Numbered from the stretch's first letter, positions 20,631 to 29,069 are shown. The stretch is DNA of 64,000 bases from CAZJNX01 sp964547415 (GCA_964547415.1 CAZJNX010000001.1:1-64000); one strand, 5' to 3'. A program made the numbers and translations. The notes: generated from the letters alone by a model not told the origin.

Positions 20631-20987
20631 CTACCAGCGCAGGAAGACCCAGGCGAGGACGGCCGCCGCGATCGAGGCGGCCTCGGCGGCCGGCAGGAAG
20701 GGCATCCACCGCTGGTAGCCCTCCTCGGTGACGTCGCCCACCGAGTAGGCGGCGAGGAAGGTGGTGGTCAGGATGGACAGGACCACGATCCACGCCTCGG
20801 TGTAGATGAAGGCGAAGATCACCATGCTCGCGCCCGCCGCCAGGGAGACGGCCGACAGCACCGTGCGGGCGAGGCCCGGGGGCTCGCCGCGCTTGCGGGC
20901 GGCGAGGTTCATGTGGACGGTGGCGTAGCCCGCCGCGAGGCACACCCACAGGGCGAGCACGGTGAGGATGTCGAGAACGGTGATCAT
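20631..20987 (-). CDS. Small integral membrane protein, unknown
   Basis: 118 aa with four hydrophobic segments: ILTVLALWVCLAAGYATV, LSAVSLAAGASMVIFAFIY, WIVVLSILTTTFLAAYSV and AASIAAAVLAWVFLRW. No conserved catalytic motif is visible and I do not recognise the family. It lies 78 nt upstream of the P450 unit on the same strand and could be cotranscribed with it. Start ATG 20987. Confidence 0.6.
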   Translation of the reverse strand: MITVLDILTVLALWVCLAAGYATVHMNLAARKRGEPPGLARTVLSAVSLAAGASMVIFAFIYTEAWIVVLSILTTTFLAAYSVGDVTEEGYQRWMPFLPAAEAASIAAAVLAWVFLRW

Positions 20988-21094
20988 CGGGCCCGTCGCC
21001 TTGCCGGAGGAAACGCGGGCGGCCCGCCCGCTCCCGTCCGGTTAGCCCGGGCCCGGCGCCGGCCGCAAGGGCCGCCGCCCGGCGTTCTGCGGCC

Positions 21095-21613
21095 TCAGCC
21101 GTCCCCGTCTCCGTCCCCGTCCGCGGACGCGGACCCGGGGGTGCGCATGTCGGACGGCGCGCGCTTCGTGACACGCGCCGGGCGGTCGATGTCGAAGGTG
21201 CGGCCCGCCCGGCCCGAGCGGACCACGTCGGCGAGGATGAGGGCGTGGCGCGGCCCGACGCGGGCGGCCTCGCCACGCACGGCGATCATCGCGCCGCGGG
21301 CGAGGTCCATGCCGCGGGTGTCCTGCCCGATGTCACCCACCACGTGGCGACCGTCGCCCGTGTCGATCAGCACGAGGACGTTGGGCGTGGCGACGCTCTC
21401 CACCGCCACCGGCATCCAGCCGACGACACGGCCCCGCTCGCGCCGGTACTGGGACGGGACGCCGCGGTCGGCCCGCGTCTCGGTCGCCTCGCGCGCCCCG
21501 GCCGCCGCGTTCGCCGTGCGGCCGTTCTCGCCGCCCTCCTCCTGCGCGAGCCCGGCGGGTGCGGCGAGACAAAGGGCCGCGAGCGCCGCGGCCATGGTCG
21601 TGAACCCTCGCAT
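21095..21613 (-). CDS. Secreted protein with OB-fold-like core, unknown
   Basis: 172 aa. A signal peptide of about 24 residues ends in GLAQ. The middle (VVGWMPVAVES to ALILADVVRSG) alternates short beta strands and includes MIAVRGEAARVGPRHALILADV, which suggests a small OB-like barrel as in periplasmic BOF proteins; this is only a fold guess. The C-terminus is an Asp/Gly repeat tail. ATG 21613 has AGGAG 7 nt upstream. It follows the Tyr-rich secreted protein gene by 31 nt on the same strand, so the two are probably cotranscribed. Confidence 0.6.
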   Translation of the reverse strand: MRGFTTMAAALAALCLAAPAGLAQEEGGENGRTANAAAGAREATETRADRGVPSQYRRERGRVVGWMPVAVESVATPNVLVLIDTGDGRHVVGDIGQDTRGMDLARGAMIAVRGEAARVGPRHALILADVVRSGRAGRTFDIDRPARVTKRAPSDMRTPGSASADGDGDGDG

Positions 21614-21644
21614 GGCGTGTCTCCTGTCGTGCGTCACGGCTTCG

Positions 21645-21992
21645 TCAGTCGAGAAAGAGCTCGTCCTCGGCATAGTACCGGTCGTAGCGCAGGTGAGGCA
21701 GATACTCGTAGCCGGCGGCCTCGTACTCGTCGGCCTCCTCCTCCAGCTCGTTGTAGTAATCTTCCGTCGCCTCGCTGACGAGGTAGGTGTCGTCGAGCTC
21801 GTCGGTGCGCTCTTCCATGTAGTCGTAATAGCGCTCGGTGCTCTCGTAGCGCGAAGCGGCGCCTGCGCCGTAGGCGTAGCCGCCGCCAGAGCGCAGCCCC
21901 TCCATGTCCTCGTAGTCGTAGCCCGCCGCCACTGCCGGCGGGAGGGCGAGAAGGGCGCCCGCCAGGGCGAGCGCGAAGAATGTCCGCATCAT
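21645..21992 (-). CDS. Small secreted Tyr/Glu-rich acidic protein
   Basis: 115 aa. The signal peptide (MMRTFFALALAGALLALPPAVAAG) is followed by a mature part of about 92 residues with 17 tyrosines and many Glu/Asp, for example YYDYMEE, DYYNELEEEADEY and YDRYYAEDE. Arg and Lys are few and there is no Cys. The start at ATG 21992 or 21989 is set by the signal peptide; the longer frame upstream is Arg-rich and unlike a leader. Function unknown. The composition would suit metal binding, surface adhesion or an unstructured periplasmic polymer. Confidence 0.65.
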   Translation of the reverse strand: MMRTFFALALAGALLALPPAVAAGYDYEDMEGLRSGGGYAYGAGAASRYESTERYYDYMEERTDELDDTYLVSEATEDYYNELEEEADEYEAAGYEYLPHLRYDRYYAEDELFLD

Positions 21993-22174
21993 CGGTCGGT
22001 CTCCAGTCGCCGCGGGCCCTCGCACGGCCCGTTCACGGCGCAAGGCGCGGGCGGCGCGGATCGTTCCCCGCTTGCGCCGCATTGCCCGGCCGGCGGGCGA
22101 GCGGATGGACGCCCCGCCCCGGCCGGCGCACGCTCGCGCGGGCGGCAGGCCCGCCGACACGGAAAGGAATTCTC

Positions 22175-22873
22175 ATGGAACGGGTACTTCTCATCACCGG
22201 CGCGTCGAGCGGCATCGGCGAGGCGACCGCCCGCGCGGCGGCGGCGGCTGGCTGGCGCGTGGCCCTCGCCGCCCGCCGGACCGACCGGCTCGAGGCCCTC
22301 GTCGAGGAGATCGGGACGGACCGGGCCCTCGCCCTCCCCTGCGACGTCACCGACTTCCAGGAGCAGGTGGCGACGGTGGCCGCGACGCTCGACCGCTTCG
22401 GCCGGATCGACGCGGTGTTCGCCAACGCCGGCCGCGGCGGGGCGCCCGGCGGCTTCTCCGCCGCGCCCGTGGAATCGTGGCGGTCGATGGTGGAGGTGAA
22501 CGTCCTCGGGCTCGCCTTCACGCTGCGGGCGAGCCTCGCCGCCCTGAAGGAGAGCGCGGGCCACGTGATCCTCACCGGCTCGGTGGCGGGCCGGCGCGCC
22601 CTTCCGGGCTCCATGTACTCGGCCACCAAGTGGGCGGTGACGGGGATCGGCTACAACCTCCGGGAGGAGCTGCGCGGCACGGGCGTCCGCGTCACCCTGA
22701 TCGAGCCGGGCATGGTGGACACGCCCTTCTTCGACGAGCCGAAGCCCGACGCCCTCAGGCCGGAGGACATCGCCGACGCGGTGGTCTACGCCCTCTCCCG
22801 CCCCGCCCACGTGGACGTCCACGAAATGCTGGTGCTGCCGACGCCCCCGCGGGAGGGGACGGCGTCGGGCTGA
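22175..22873 (+). CDS. SDR-family NAD(P)-dependent oxidoreductase
   Basis: 232 aa classical short-chain dehydrogenase. TGASSGIGEA is the dinucleotide-binding Gly motif, FANAGRGG replaces NNAG, and the catalytic set is Ser in LTGSVAGRR with YSATK. The C-terminus is short. AAAGGA lies before ATG 22175. It stands alone between divergent and convergent neighbours, so the substrate cannot be inferred. Confidence 0.88.
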   Translation: MERVLLITGASSGIGEATARAAAAAGWRVALAARRTDRLEALVEEIGTDRALALPCDVTDFQEQVATVAATLDRFGRIDAVFANAGRGGAPGGFSAAPVESWRSMVEVNVLGLAFTLRASLAALKESAGHVILTGSVAGRRALPGSMYSATKWAVTGIGYNLREELRGTGVRVTLIEPGMVDTPFFDEPKPDALRPEDIADAVVYALSRPAHVDVHEMLVLPTPPREGTASG

Positions 22874-23198
22874 CCGGCCGGGCGCGCCGCGCGGGCGGGC
22901 CGCCCCGTCTCGTCCCGCGCCGGACGGACGGTCCGCCCGTCACGGGGCAACGGCCGCGCGCGGCGCGCACGCGTGCCGTCCGGGGGCAGGGCACGGGGCC
23001 CCGGGAGCGGGTGCGGCCGGAGCCTCGGCCGACGGCGGCGGCGGCCCGACGGCGGTCCCGACGGTCTTCCGCCCGGACCGACGCTCCGCCGCGTGCCGCG
23101 CCAGGCGCCGCGGGACGGACGGTGCCGTCCGCGGGCTGCCCGCGCCCCACGGACCACGGCGGAGGCGTCGTCGCCCGGCCCGGACGGCGGGGGCCGGC
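22874..23198. other. Intergenic region between convergent genes
   Basis: About 325 nt between the SDR stop and the popZ stop. No coding region with a ribosome site is visible. One short perfect hairpin (23116-23131: 7-bp arms around TG) could be a 3' end for either gene. Otherwise I see only GC-rich sequence with scattered short GACGG/CCGTC repeats. Confidence 0.4.
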
Positions 23199-23891
23199 CT
23201 AGCGGCCCTTGACCGTCACCCGCTCGATCTCCTGGCGGACGAGGCGCTCCACCGTCTCGGGAAGGTGCGCGTCGAGCCACTCCTTCAGCATCGGCCGCAG
23301 CATCTCGCGAACGAGGTCGTCGAGCGTTCGCGGGTCCTGGGCGATGAGGGTGCGGTGGAGCTGGTCGAAGGACTGGCCGACGCTCGCCCGCGCCCGTTCC
23401 GACATCATCGCCTCCTCGCCCGTCCCGGAGGGGGCGCGCGGCGCGGCCTCCCTGTGACCGTTCGCGCGGGGCGAGTCCTCCCGGTGACCGTTCGCGCGGG
23501 GCGCGTCCTTCTCGCCGTCACGGCCGGCCTGGGCGGCGTCCATGCGGATGATCGTCTGGTCCATCGCTTTCCTCTCGGGGCAGGCCGGCTCCCGGCGCGG
23601 CGCGGGGCGGGCCGTGTTCTGGTCGGGCCTCGGCGGGTCGGTCGGAGCGGGGAGCGCGGCAGCCGCCTCGGCCGGGGCGGCGAGCAGGGCCTCGCGAATG
23701 CTGCGCTCCACGAGGGTCGGCAGGGCCTGCGCCCGGGCCGACGACGGGGGGCGCTTCGGCTCGCTGGCCGGCGGGCGGGCCTCGCCGGGCGGCCCCTCGG
23801 GCGCCGCCGCCTCCTCCTCGGACAGGATGCGCCTGATCGACTGCAGGAGGTCCTCCATGGTCTCCTCCCCGCGTCTTGCGGCCTCGGCCAT
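23199..23891 (-). CDS. popZ: PopZ-like polar organising protein (DUF2497)
   Basis: 230 aa. The N-terminal helix MEDLLQSIRRILSEEE and the C-terminal region DLVREMLRPMLKEWLDAHLP followed by VERLVRQEIERV match the two conserved ends of PopZ, which forms polymeric condensates at the cell pole and tethers chromosome and signalling proteins. Between them is a Pro/Glu/Ala-rich disordered linker, longer here because of a tandem repeat PRANGHRE. ATG 23891 has GGGGAGGA upstream; a second ATG nearer the conserved helix is also possible. Confidence 0.88.
   Translation of the reverse strand: MAEAARRGEETMEDLLQSIRRILSEEEAAAPEGPPGEARPPASEPKRPPSSARAQALPTLVERSIREALLAAPAEAAAALPAPTDPPRPDQNTARPAPRREPACPERKAMDQTIIRMDAAQAGRDGEKDAPRANGHREDSPRANGHREAAPRAPSGTGEEAMMSERARASVGQSFDQLHRTLIAQDPRTLDDLVREMLRPMLKEWLDAHLPETVERLVRQEIERVTVKGR
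23448..23507 (-). repeat. 30-bp tandem duplication in the popZ linker
   Basis: Two head-to-tail 30-nt units (23448-23477 and 23478-23507) differ at only two positions. Being ten codons long, they keep frame and encode two copies of a PRANGHRE-type block in the disordered part of PopZ. Confidence 0.85.
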
Positions 23892-24138
23892 CGCTTTCCT
23901 CCCCGCTCGTCGCCACGGACGGAACCGCCCCGCCCGAATCGGCATCCCGTGCGGCAAGGCTAGCAGCCGCCGCCCCCGCCCGCCGCGCCCGGCCCGCGTC
24001 ATCCACGGGAAAGGGCGCGGGCTCCACAGCTTCCGGTTGTCGCGGGCGCGTCCGTCCGGCCTTGCGGGGGAAGGTGGGGCGGCCTAGGGTTTCGCCGCGC
24101 GGGGCCGGGCGGTCGCCGGAGGACAGGGAGGACCGGCC

Positions 24139-24810
24139 ATGGACGAGATCCGCGAGACGGCGCCGCTTACCGTGGACGTCGTGTCCGACGTGATGTGCCC
24201 GTGGTGCTTCATCGGCAAGCGGCGGCTGGAGCGGGCCCTCGCCGATGCGCCGGAGCTGCCCGTCGAGGTCGCCTGGCACCCCTTCCAGCTCGATCCGACG
24301 CTGCCGCCCGAGGGCCGGGACCGGCGCGCCTACCTGGAGGACAAGTTCGGCGGGGCCGAGGGCGCGCGGGAGGTCTACGCGCAGATCGAGGCGGTGGGGG
24401 CGGAGGAGGGCATCGCCTTCGCCTTCGACCGGATCGAGCGCTCGCCCAACACGCTGGACGCCCACCGGCTGATCCGCTGGGCCGGGATCGAGGGGGCGCA
24501 GGACCGCGTGGTGGAGCGCCTGTTCGAGATGTACTTCCTGGAGGGGACGAACCTCGCCGAGCCCTCGAGCCTCGTCGCCGCCGCCGTGGACGCCGGCATG
24601 GACGGCGCGGTGGTCGAGCGCCTCCTCGGGGGCGAGGCGGACAAGGACGCCGTGCGCGGCGAGATCGAGGCCGCCCAGCGCATGGGGATCACGGGCGTCC
24701 CGTGCTTCATCGTCGACGCGCGCTACGCCGTCGTCGGCGCCCAGCCCCCGGAGGTGCTGGTGGACGCCATGCGCACCGCCCTCGCCGACCGGCCGGCCGC
24801 CGGCGCCTGA
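24139..24810 (+). CDS. DsbA-family oxidoreductase, FrnE-like
   Basis: 223 aa thioredoxin-fold protein of the HCCA isomerase/FrnE group. The active site is CPWC (Cys20-Cys23) near the N-terminus in DVMCPWCFIGKRRLE. The helical insert contains the family pattern NTLDAHRLIRWA, and the cis-Pro loop is ITGVPCFIVD. There is no signal peptide, so it works in the cytoplasm, probably as a dithiol oxidoreductase or in polyketide-like isomerisation in some members. GGGAGGA precedes ATG 24139. Confidence 0.9.
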   Translation: MDEIRETAPLTVDVVSDVMCPWCFIGKRRLERALADAPELPVEVAWHPFQLDPTLPPEGRDRRAYLEDKFGGAEGAREVYAQIEAVGAEEGIAFAFDRIERSPNTLDAHRLIRWAGIEGAQDRVVERLFEMYFLEGTNLAEPSSLVAAAVDAGMDGAVVERLLGGEADKDAVRGEIEAAQRMGITGVPCFIVDARYAVVGAQPPEVLVDAMRTALADRPAAGA

Positions 24811-24982
24811 CCCGCCGGCGCCGACGCCTCGTCGGCCGGGCCGCGACGGCTCCCCGGCACCGGCGCCCGATCCGACGGGGCGAGACCGCCGCAGCGACGG
24901 GGCGCACAAGCCGCCCGACCGCGTGGCGGCCGGTGGCGGGTGCCACCCCGTCGGCCGGGCGGCCACGGCTCCCGGCCGCCGG

Positions 24983-25014
24983 CCTTCGAGCCCACCGACC
25001 TTCGAGCCCACCGG
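24983..25014. repeat. 16-bp direct tandem repeat
   Basis: Two adjacent copies of CCTTCGAGCCCACCG(A/G), differing at the last base, inside the rtcB upstream region. They do not lie in a gene. A paired protein-binding site or simple slippage product are both possible. Confidence 0.6.
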
Positions 25015-25230
25015 AAACCGACGCCGCGTCGACACGTGCCCTTCCCCGGTGCTGGCGGCCGGGGCCGAGGCCCCGGCGCGCTGGCGGATGCGGCCGTCAC
25101 CGCGCCGCGGTCCGGGGCCTTCCGCTCGCCGCCGCGCACCCGGGCCTTTCCGGCCGGAACGCGCGGCCGTGACCGGCGTCACTGGCAGGCGGCCCGAGCG
25201 CGGCCACTTCCGCTTCCAGCCACCCGCCCT

Positions 25231-25249
25231 CGCGGTCCGCCGGACCGCG
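25231..25249. promoter_or_regulatory. 19-bp palindrome upstream of rtcB
   Basis: CGCGGTCC-GCC-GGACCGCG, 8-bp perfect arms around a 3-nt centre, ends 35 nt before the rtcB ATG. It could be an operator or an RNA hairpin in the leader. No RtcR-type activator gene is present in the window. Confidence 0.4.
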
Positions 25250-25284
25250 GGCGGCACCGGACCCACTTGTGCGGACGGAACGTC

Positions 25285-26676
25285 ATGTCGCTCACCGGCA
25301 AGGATCTCGTCTCCTGGGGCATCCCCTCCGGCCCCCATTTTCCCGCCGCGCTGGCGGCGGCGCGCGCCGTCCTCGACGCGGGCGGATCGCGTGCCGAGGC
25401 GGAGGCCGCCGCGCGGGAAAAGGTGCCGCCGCCGAAGCTGCGCGCGAAGGCGGCGCCCGCGCCCTTCACCGTCAACCTCGCGCCCGAGGACGCGGAGGAC
25501 TGGGCGAACCTCGCCGCCGTCGAGCGCGACATGCGCCGCCTCATGACGCTGCCGACCGTGACCCGCGGCGCGGTCATGCCGGATGCCTGCCCGGCCGGGG
25601 TCATCCCCGTGGGCGGGGTCGTGGAGACGGACGGGGCGATCCACCCGGGCTTCCACTCCGCCGACATCTGCTGCTCGGTGATGGCGACCTTCCTGCCCCC
25701 GCGGACCGATCCCGCCCGCCTCCTCGACGCGGCCCACGCCACCACCCACTTCGGCGGCGGCGGGCGCGCCCCGGGCACGCGGGTGCCCATGCCGGCCGCG
25801 CTCGAGGACGCCTTCGCCGGGAACCCGCTGACCCGCCCCCTCCTCGTCGACGCGGCCGCCCACTTCGCCACCCAGGGCGACGGCAACCATTTCCTGTTCG
25901 TGGGCCGGCGGCGCTCGGACGGGGCGGTCGCCCTCGTCACCCACCACGGCTCGCGCCGGCCGGGCGCGCACCTCTACAGGGAGGGGATGCGCCTTGCGAA
26001 GGCGGCGACCCGCAGCCTCGCGGACGGCATCCCCGACGCCCTCGCCTGGATCCCCCTCGACTCCCCGGAGGGCCGCGCCTACTGGGACGCCCTCCAGATC
26101 CTGAGGGAGTGGACGAAGGCGAACCATCTCGCCGTCCACGACAGGGCGATCGCCGCGGCCGGCGTCGCTGGCCGGCCGGTCGATTTCGTCTGGAACGAGC
26201 ACAACTTCGTCTTCCGGCGCGGCGGCCGGGTGCTCCATGGCAAGGGCGCGACCCCCGCCTGGGGGGAACACGCGGCCGACGCCGACCCGCGGGGGCGGGT
26301 GCTCGTCCCCCTCAACATGGCCGCCCCCATCCTCGTCGCCGTCGGGTCGGACGCGGCCGGCGGCCTCGGCTTCGCCCCCCATGGGGCGGGGCGGGTGCGC
26401 TCGCGCAGCGCCCATGCCCGCGACTTCGGCGAGGCCTGGGGCGCGCAGGAGCTCGCCTCCCTCCGCGAGGCGGGCCTCGACATCCGCTTCTTCCACGGCA
26501 CGCCGGACGCGACGGAGCTGCCGTCCGCCTACAAGGGCGCGGCGGCGATCGAGCGCCAGACCCGCGACTTCGGCCTCGCCACGATCGACGACCACATCGA
26601 CCCGTTCGGCTCCATCATGGCCGGCAGCTGGTCTCGCGAGCCCCTCGATCCGGCGGCGGACGCGCCGGACGGGTGA
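25285..26676 (+). CDS. rtcB: RtcB-family RNA ligase homologue
   Basis: 463 aa. RtcB joins 2',3'-cyclic phosphate and 5'-OH RNA ends using GTP and Mn. Metal and GMP motifs are present: ADICCS (Asp127, Cys130), GDGNHF (Asn201, His202), THHGSR (His221), WNEHNF and PHGAGR with the guanylylated His366. The metal motif has Cys129 where most homologues have Gly. It resembles the shorter second branch of the family. No archease gene is adjacent, and the Shine-Dalgarno (GGACGGA) is weak. Start ATG 25285 matches the conserved MSLTGKDLVSWGIPSG opening. Confidence 0.88.
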   Translation: MSLTGKDLVSWGIPSGPHFPAALAAARAVLDAGGSRAEAEAAAREKVPPPKLRAKAAPAPFTVNLAPEDAEDWANLAAVERDMRRLMTLPTVTRGAVMPDACPAGVIPVGGVVETDGAIHPGFHSADICCSVMATFLPPRTDPARLLDAAHATTHFGGGGRAPGTRVPMPAALEDAFAGNPLTRPLLVDAAAHFATQGDGNHFLFVGRRRSDGAVALVTHHGSRRPGAHLYREGMRLAKAATRSLADGIPDALAWIPLDSPEGRAYWDALQILREWTKANHLAVHDRAIAAAGVAGRPVDFVWNEHNFVFRRGGRVLHGKGATPAWGEHAADADPRGRVLVPLNMAAPILVAVGSDAAGGLGFAPHGAGRVRSRSAHARDFGEAWGAQELASLREAGLDIRFFHGTPDATELPSAYKGAAAIERQTRDFGLATIDDHIDPFGSIMAGSWSREPLDPAADAPDG

Positions 26677-26830
26677 TCCCGCGAGGGGGACGGGCCTTTC
26701 TCGCCCGCGCCGCCCTGCCGCGCCCCTGCGGGGCCGGTCGCCCGTCTCGACGGCGTCGCCGGCGGCGGTCATGATGGGGCGGGGTCCTGCCCACGGGGAC
26801 CGCGCGGACGAGGAAGGGGAGGACCGGCCG

Positions 26831-27559
26831 ATGGACCTGGGGCTCGCGGGCAAGCGCGTCGCCGTCACCGGCGCGAGCCGCGGCATCGGCCGCGCGACGG
26901 CCGAGGCGTTCGCCGCGGAAGGGGCGCACGTGATCGCCATCGCCCGCTCGGCGGCCGACCTCGACACCCTCGACGCTGGGCCCGGCCGGATCGAGCCCTG
27001 GGTGATGGACGTGACCGACCCGGCCCTTTCCGGGCGCATCGAGGCGGAAGGCCGGCTCGACGTCCTCGTCAACAACGCGGGCACCAACCGCCCCGCCCCC
27101 GTCACGGAGGTGACGGACGAGGACTTCGAGGCGATCCTCGACGTCAACGTGCGGGCCCTCTTCCGCCTGTCGCGGGCGGCAGCGCGGACCATGACGCGGG
27201 CGGGCGAAGGCGTCATCGTGATGATGAGTTCCCAGTACGGCCACGTGGGCGCGGCGGGCCGAAGCGTCTACACGATGACGAAGCACGCCGTGGAGGGCCT
27301 CACCAAGGCGATGGCGGTGGAGCTCGGCCCGAAGGGCGTGCGGGTGGTTGCGGTGGCGCCCACCTACATCGAGACGCCCCTCACCCGCCCCCTCCTCGCC
27401 GACCCGGCCTTCGGCGCCTGGGTCCACGGAATGCTGCCCGTGGGGCGCGCGGGCGTCCCGGAGGATGTGGCGCGGATGGTCCTGTTCGCCGCCTCCCCGG
27501 CCGCGCGGATGGTGACCGGCACCAGCCTGCGCGTCGACGGGGGGTGGACAGCCAGCTGA
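26831..27559 (+). CDS. SDR-family oxidoreductase, sugar/xylulose-reductase type
   Basis: 242 aa classical SDR. TGASRGIGRA binds the cofactor, NNAGTNRPAP, MMSSQYGHV and YTMTKHAVEG give the Asn-Ser-Tyr-Lys set, and PTYIETPLT with a C-terminal VDGGWTAS completes the fold. The overall look is of the carbonyl or L-xylulose reductase branch. GGGGAGG precedes ATG 26831. It lies 154 nt after rtcB on the same strand, with its own likely promoter. Confidence 0.88.
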   Translation: MDLGLAGKRVAVTGASRGIGRATAEAFAAEGAHVIAIARSAADLDTLDAGPGRIEPWVMDVTDPALSGRIEAEGRLDVLVNNAGTNRPAPVTEVTDEDFEAILDVNVRALFRLSRAAARTMTRAGEGVIVMMSSQYGHVGAAGRSVYTMTKHAVEGLTKAMAVELGPKGVRVVAVAPTYIETPLTRPLLADPAFGAWVHGMLPVGRAGVPEDVARMVLFAASPAARMVTGTSLRVDGGWTAS

Positions 27560-27644
27560 CGGGCCCCGTCCTCGCCTGCGCACACGCCGCTCGCTCACCG
27601 CCCATGGGCCGCAAGGGCCTTGCGCGACCGCGACTTTCGAGGCT

Positions 27645-27714
27645 CGCGCCGGGCACGGGCCGCGTCAAGGCACGCCTTCGGCTTTCCACCTTGACCCGGC
27701 CCGCGCCCGGCGCG
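27645..27714. repeat. Long inverted repeat between convergent genes
   Basis: Arms 27645-27670 and 27689-27714 are 26 bp each with two mismatches, around an 18-nt loop. Pairing extends imperfectly outward for perhaps 15 more positions. It sits in the 307-nt gap between the SDR and BA14K-type genes, which converge. Either a bidirectional terminator or a REP-like extragenic palindrome fits; the rest of the gap (27560-27866) shows no gene. Confidence 0.65.
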
Positions 27715-27866
27715 CTTCTGGAAGGGTCGGCTCCGCCGGAATGTCGGCAAGGCGTCTCACCACCGGAATGGACCGGAGAGGTGCGCGAGGCGACCCGGTG
27801 GCCCCGGGGACCTGCCGCTCGGGACATGGCGGAAGGCGCTCCAAGGGCCTGCCGTGCCCGCGCTGG

Positions 27867-29069
27867 TCAGCCGCGGTAGACGCAGAAGTGGTAACGGCCG
27901 TCGTAGCCGAGGTAGTAGCCCGTCTCGGGATCGAACGAGCGATAGCGGCGCGCGCACCAGGCGTACCACTCCGGCGTCCAGGGGGCGTAGGGCCCCGCAC
28001 CCGCCACCACGACCCGGTCGTCCACCGCCGCGTCCGCCGCGATGGTGATCGCGGCGATCACGCCGAAGGCCGGGGCCCACCACCACAGGTCGTCGTACCA
28101 GTAGTACCAGCCGTCGTAGGCCTGCCGCCAGTAGCGGCCGCGCCAGACCCGGCGGGGGGCGATCCAGCGGGGCTCGGCGCGCCAGAAGCGGCCGCGGCGG
28201 TAGTGGCGATAGCCGCGGCCCGGCGGCCGGGGCCGCGCCTGCGCCGGGCCGCGACGGATCGCGCGTCGCGCCGCCCGCGATTCGCCGACCCGCACCAGCC
28301 GGTCGCCCGGACCGCGCCGGTAGACGGGGCGATCGACGTCCCTGCGGAGGCGACGGGCCGCATCCACCCGGCTCACGCGGTCGCCGGGGCCGCGGCGATA
28401 GACGGCCTGCCCCGCAGCACGCGGGCGCCGCTGGCGGTCGACGATCACGCGGTCGCCCGGGCCGCGCCGGTAACGGGCCCGGTCGGCGAGGACGGGCCGG
28501 CTGCGGGCCCCGTCCACCCGCATCAGGCGGTCGCCCGGGCCGCGGCGATAGACGGGCCGCGCGGCGGCCGACCGGCGCGGGGCCCGACGGGCGGCGCTCA
28601 CCCGGTCGCCCGGTCCCCGGCGATAGACCGGCCGCGCCGCGACGGGGCGGCGAGCGGCCGCACGAACGGTGGGCGCCCGGCCCCCGGGCCCCCGGCGGTA
28701 CGCCTGCCGGGGCCGCGCCGCCGGACGGGCCCCGGCCGGGCGAGGGACGAGCGGACGCACTGCCGGGCGCCGGCCGGCCCTCGCGGCCGGGCCGGGGGCG
28801 CGCCGGGCCGAGCGAATGCGCGCGCGTTGTGCGCGGGCGGCCCGCGGGCGCTGGAGCTGCCCGCGCGCCGTGCCGGCGCGGGCGCCCGCGCGCACACCGC
28901 CGGCGCGGCCGGCCCGGTAGCCACCGCCCCGGCGCTGGACCTGCAGAAGGGGCCGCGCGTCCGCCCCGTCGAGGGAGACGGACGCACCGGCGGACGGCAG
29001 CGCCGCCGCTGGCTGGACGAAGAGGAGAAAGGATGCGACCGCAAGGGCGATCGTCGAGAACACGGCCAT
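27867..29069 (-). CDS. Secreted basic repeat protein with BA14K-type C-terminus
   Basis: 400 aa. A signal peptide (MAVFSTIALAVASFLLFVQP then AAA) is followed by about 230 residues rich in Arg, Ala and Pro with repeated YRRGPGDR blocks. Then come a Trp/Tyr-rich stretch (RQAYDGWYYWYDDLWWWAP), a hydrophobic segment (FGVIAAITIAADAAV) and a C-terminus WTPEWYAWCARRYRSFDPET then YLGYDGRYHFC. That end matches the BA14K family of Rhizobiales, proteins reported as immunoreactive and membrane- or wall-associated. GGGAGGA lies before ATG 29069. It could bind the acidic cell surface or glycans; the role is unknown. Confidence 0.8.
   Translation of the reverse strand: MAVFSTIALAVASFLLFVQPAAALPSAGASVSLDGADARPLLQVQRRGGGYRAGRAGGVRAGARAGTARGQLQRPRAARAQRARIRSARRAPGPAARAGRRPAVRPLVPRPAGARPAARPRQAYRRGPGGRAPTVRAAARRPVAARPVYRRGPGDRVSAARRAPRRSAAARPVYRRGPGDRLMRVDGARSRPVLADRARYRRGPGDRVIVDRQRRPRAAGQAVYRRGPGDRVSRVDAARRLRRDVDRPVYRRGPGDRLVRVGESRAARRAIRRGPAQARPRPPGRGYRHYRRGRFWRAEPRWIAPRRVWRGRYWRQAYDGWYYWYDDLWWWAPAFGVIAAITIAADAAVDDRVVVAGAGPYAPWTPEWYAWCARRYRSFDPETGYYLGYDGRYHFCVYRG
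28299..28720 (-). repeat. Degenerate repeats encoding YRRGPGDR
   Basis: Five copies of a (P)VYRRGPGDR(V/L)-type block plus one diverged copy (AYRRGPGG), spaced about 23-36 codons apart, inside the BA14K-type gene. DNA copies are visible near 28300, 28378, 28449, 28527, 28602 and 28688. Spacer sequence differs between copies, so only the octapeptide is under constraint. Confidence 0.8.

Larger units (their letters stand above)
24811..25284. other. 474-nt intergenic region upstream of rtcB
   Basis: No coding region with a start and ribosome site is evident, although frames are open through it because of GC content. It holds a GGTGGC/GCCACC hairpin at 24932-24947 that may end the DsbA transcript, a 16-bp tandem repeat at 24983-25014, and a perfect palindrome at 25231-25249 just before rtcB. 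Confidence 0.5.

Noticed and set aside
24940..25284. N-terminal extension of RtcB
   Set aside because: Frame is open but Pro/Arg-rich with repeats; conserved sequence begins at ATG 25285.
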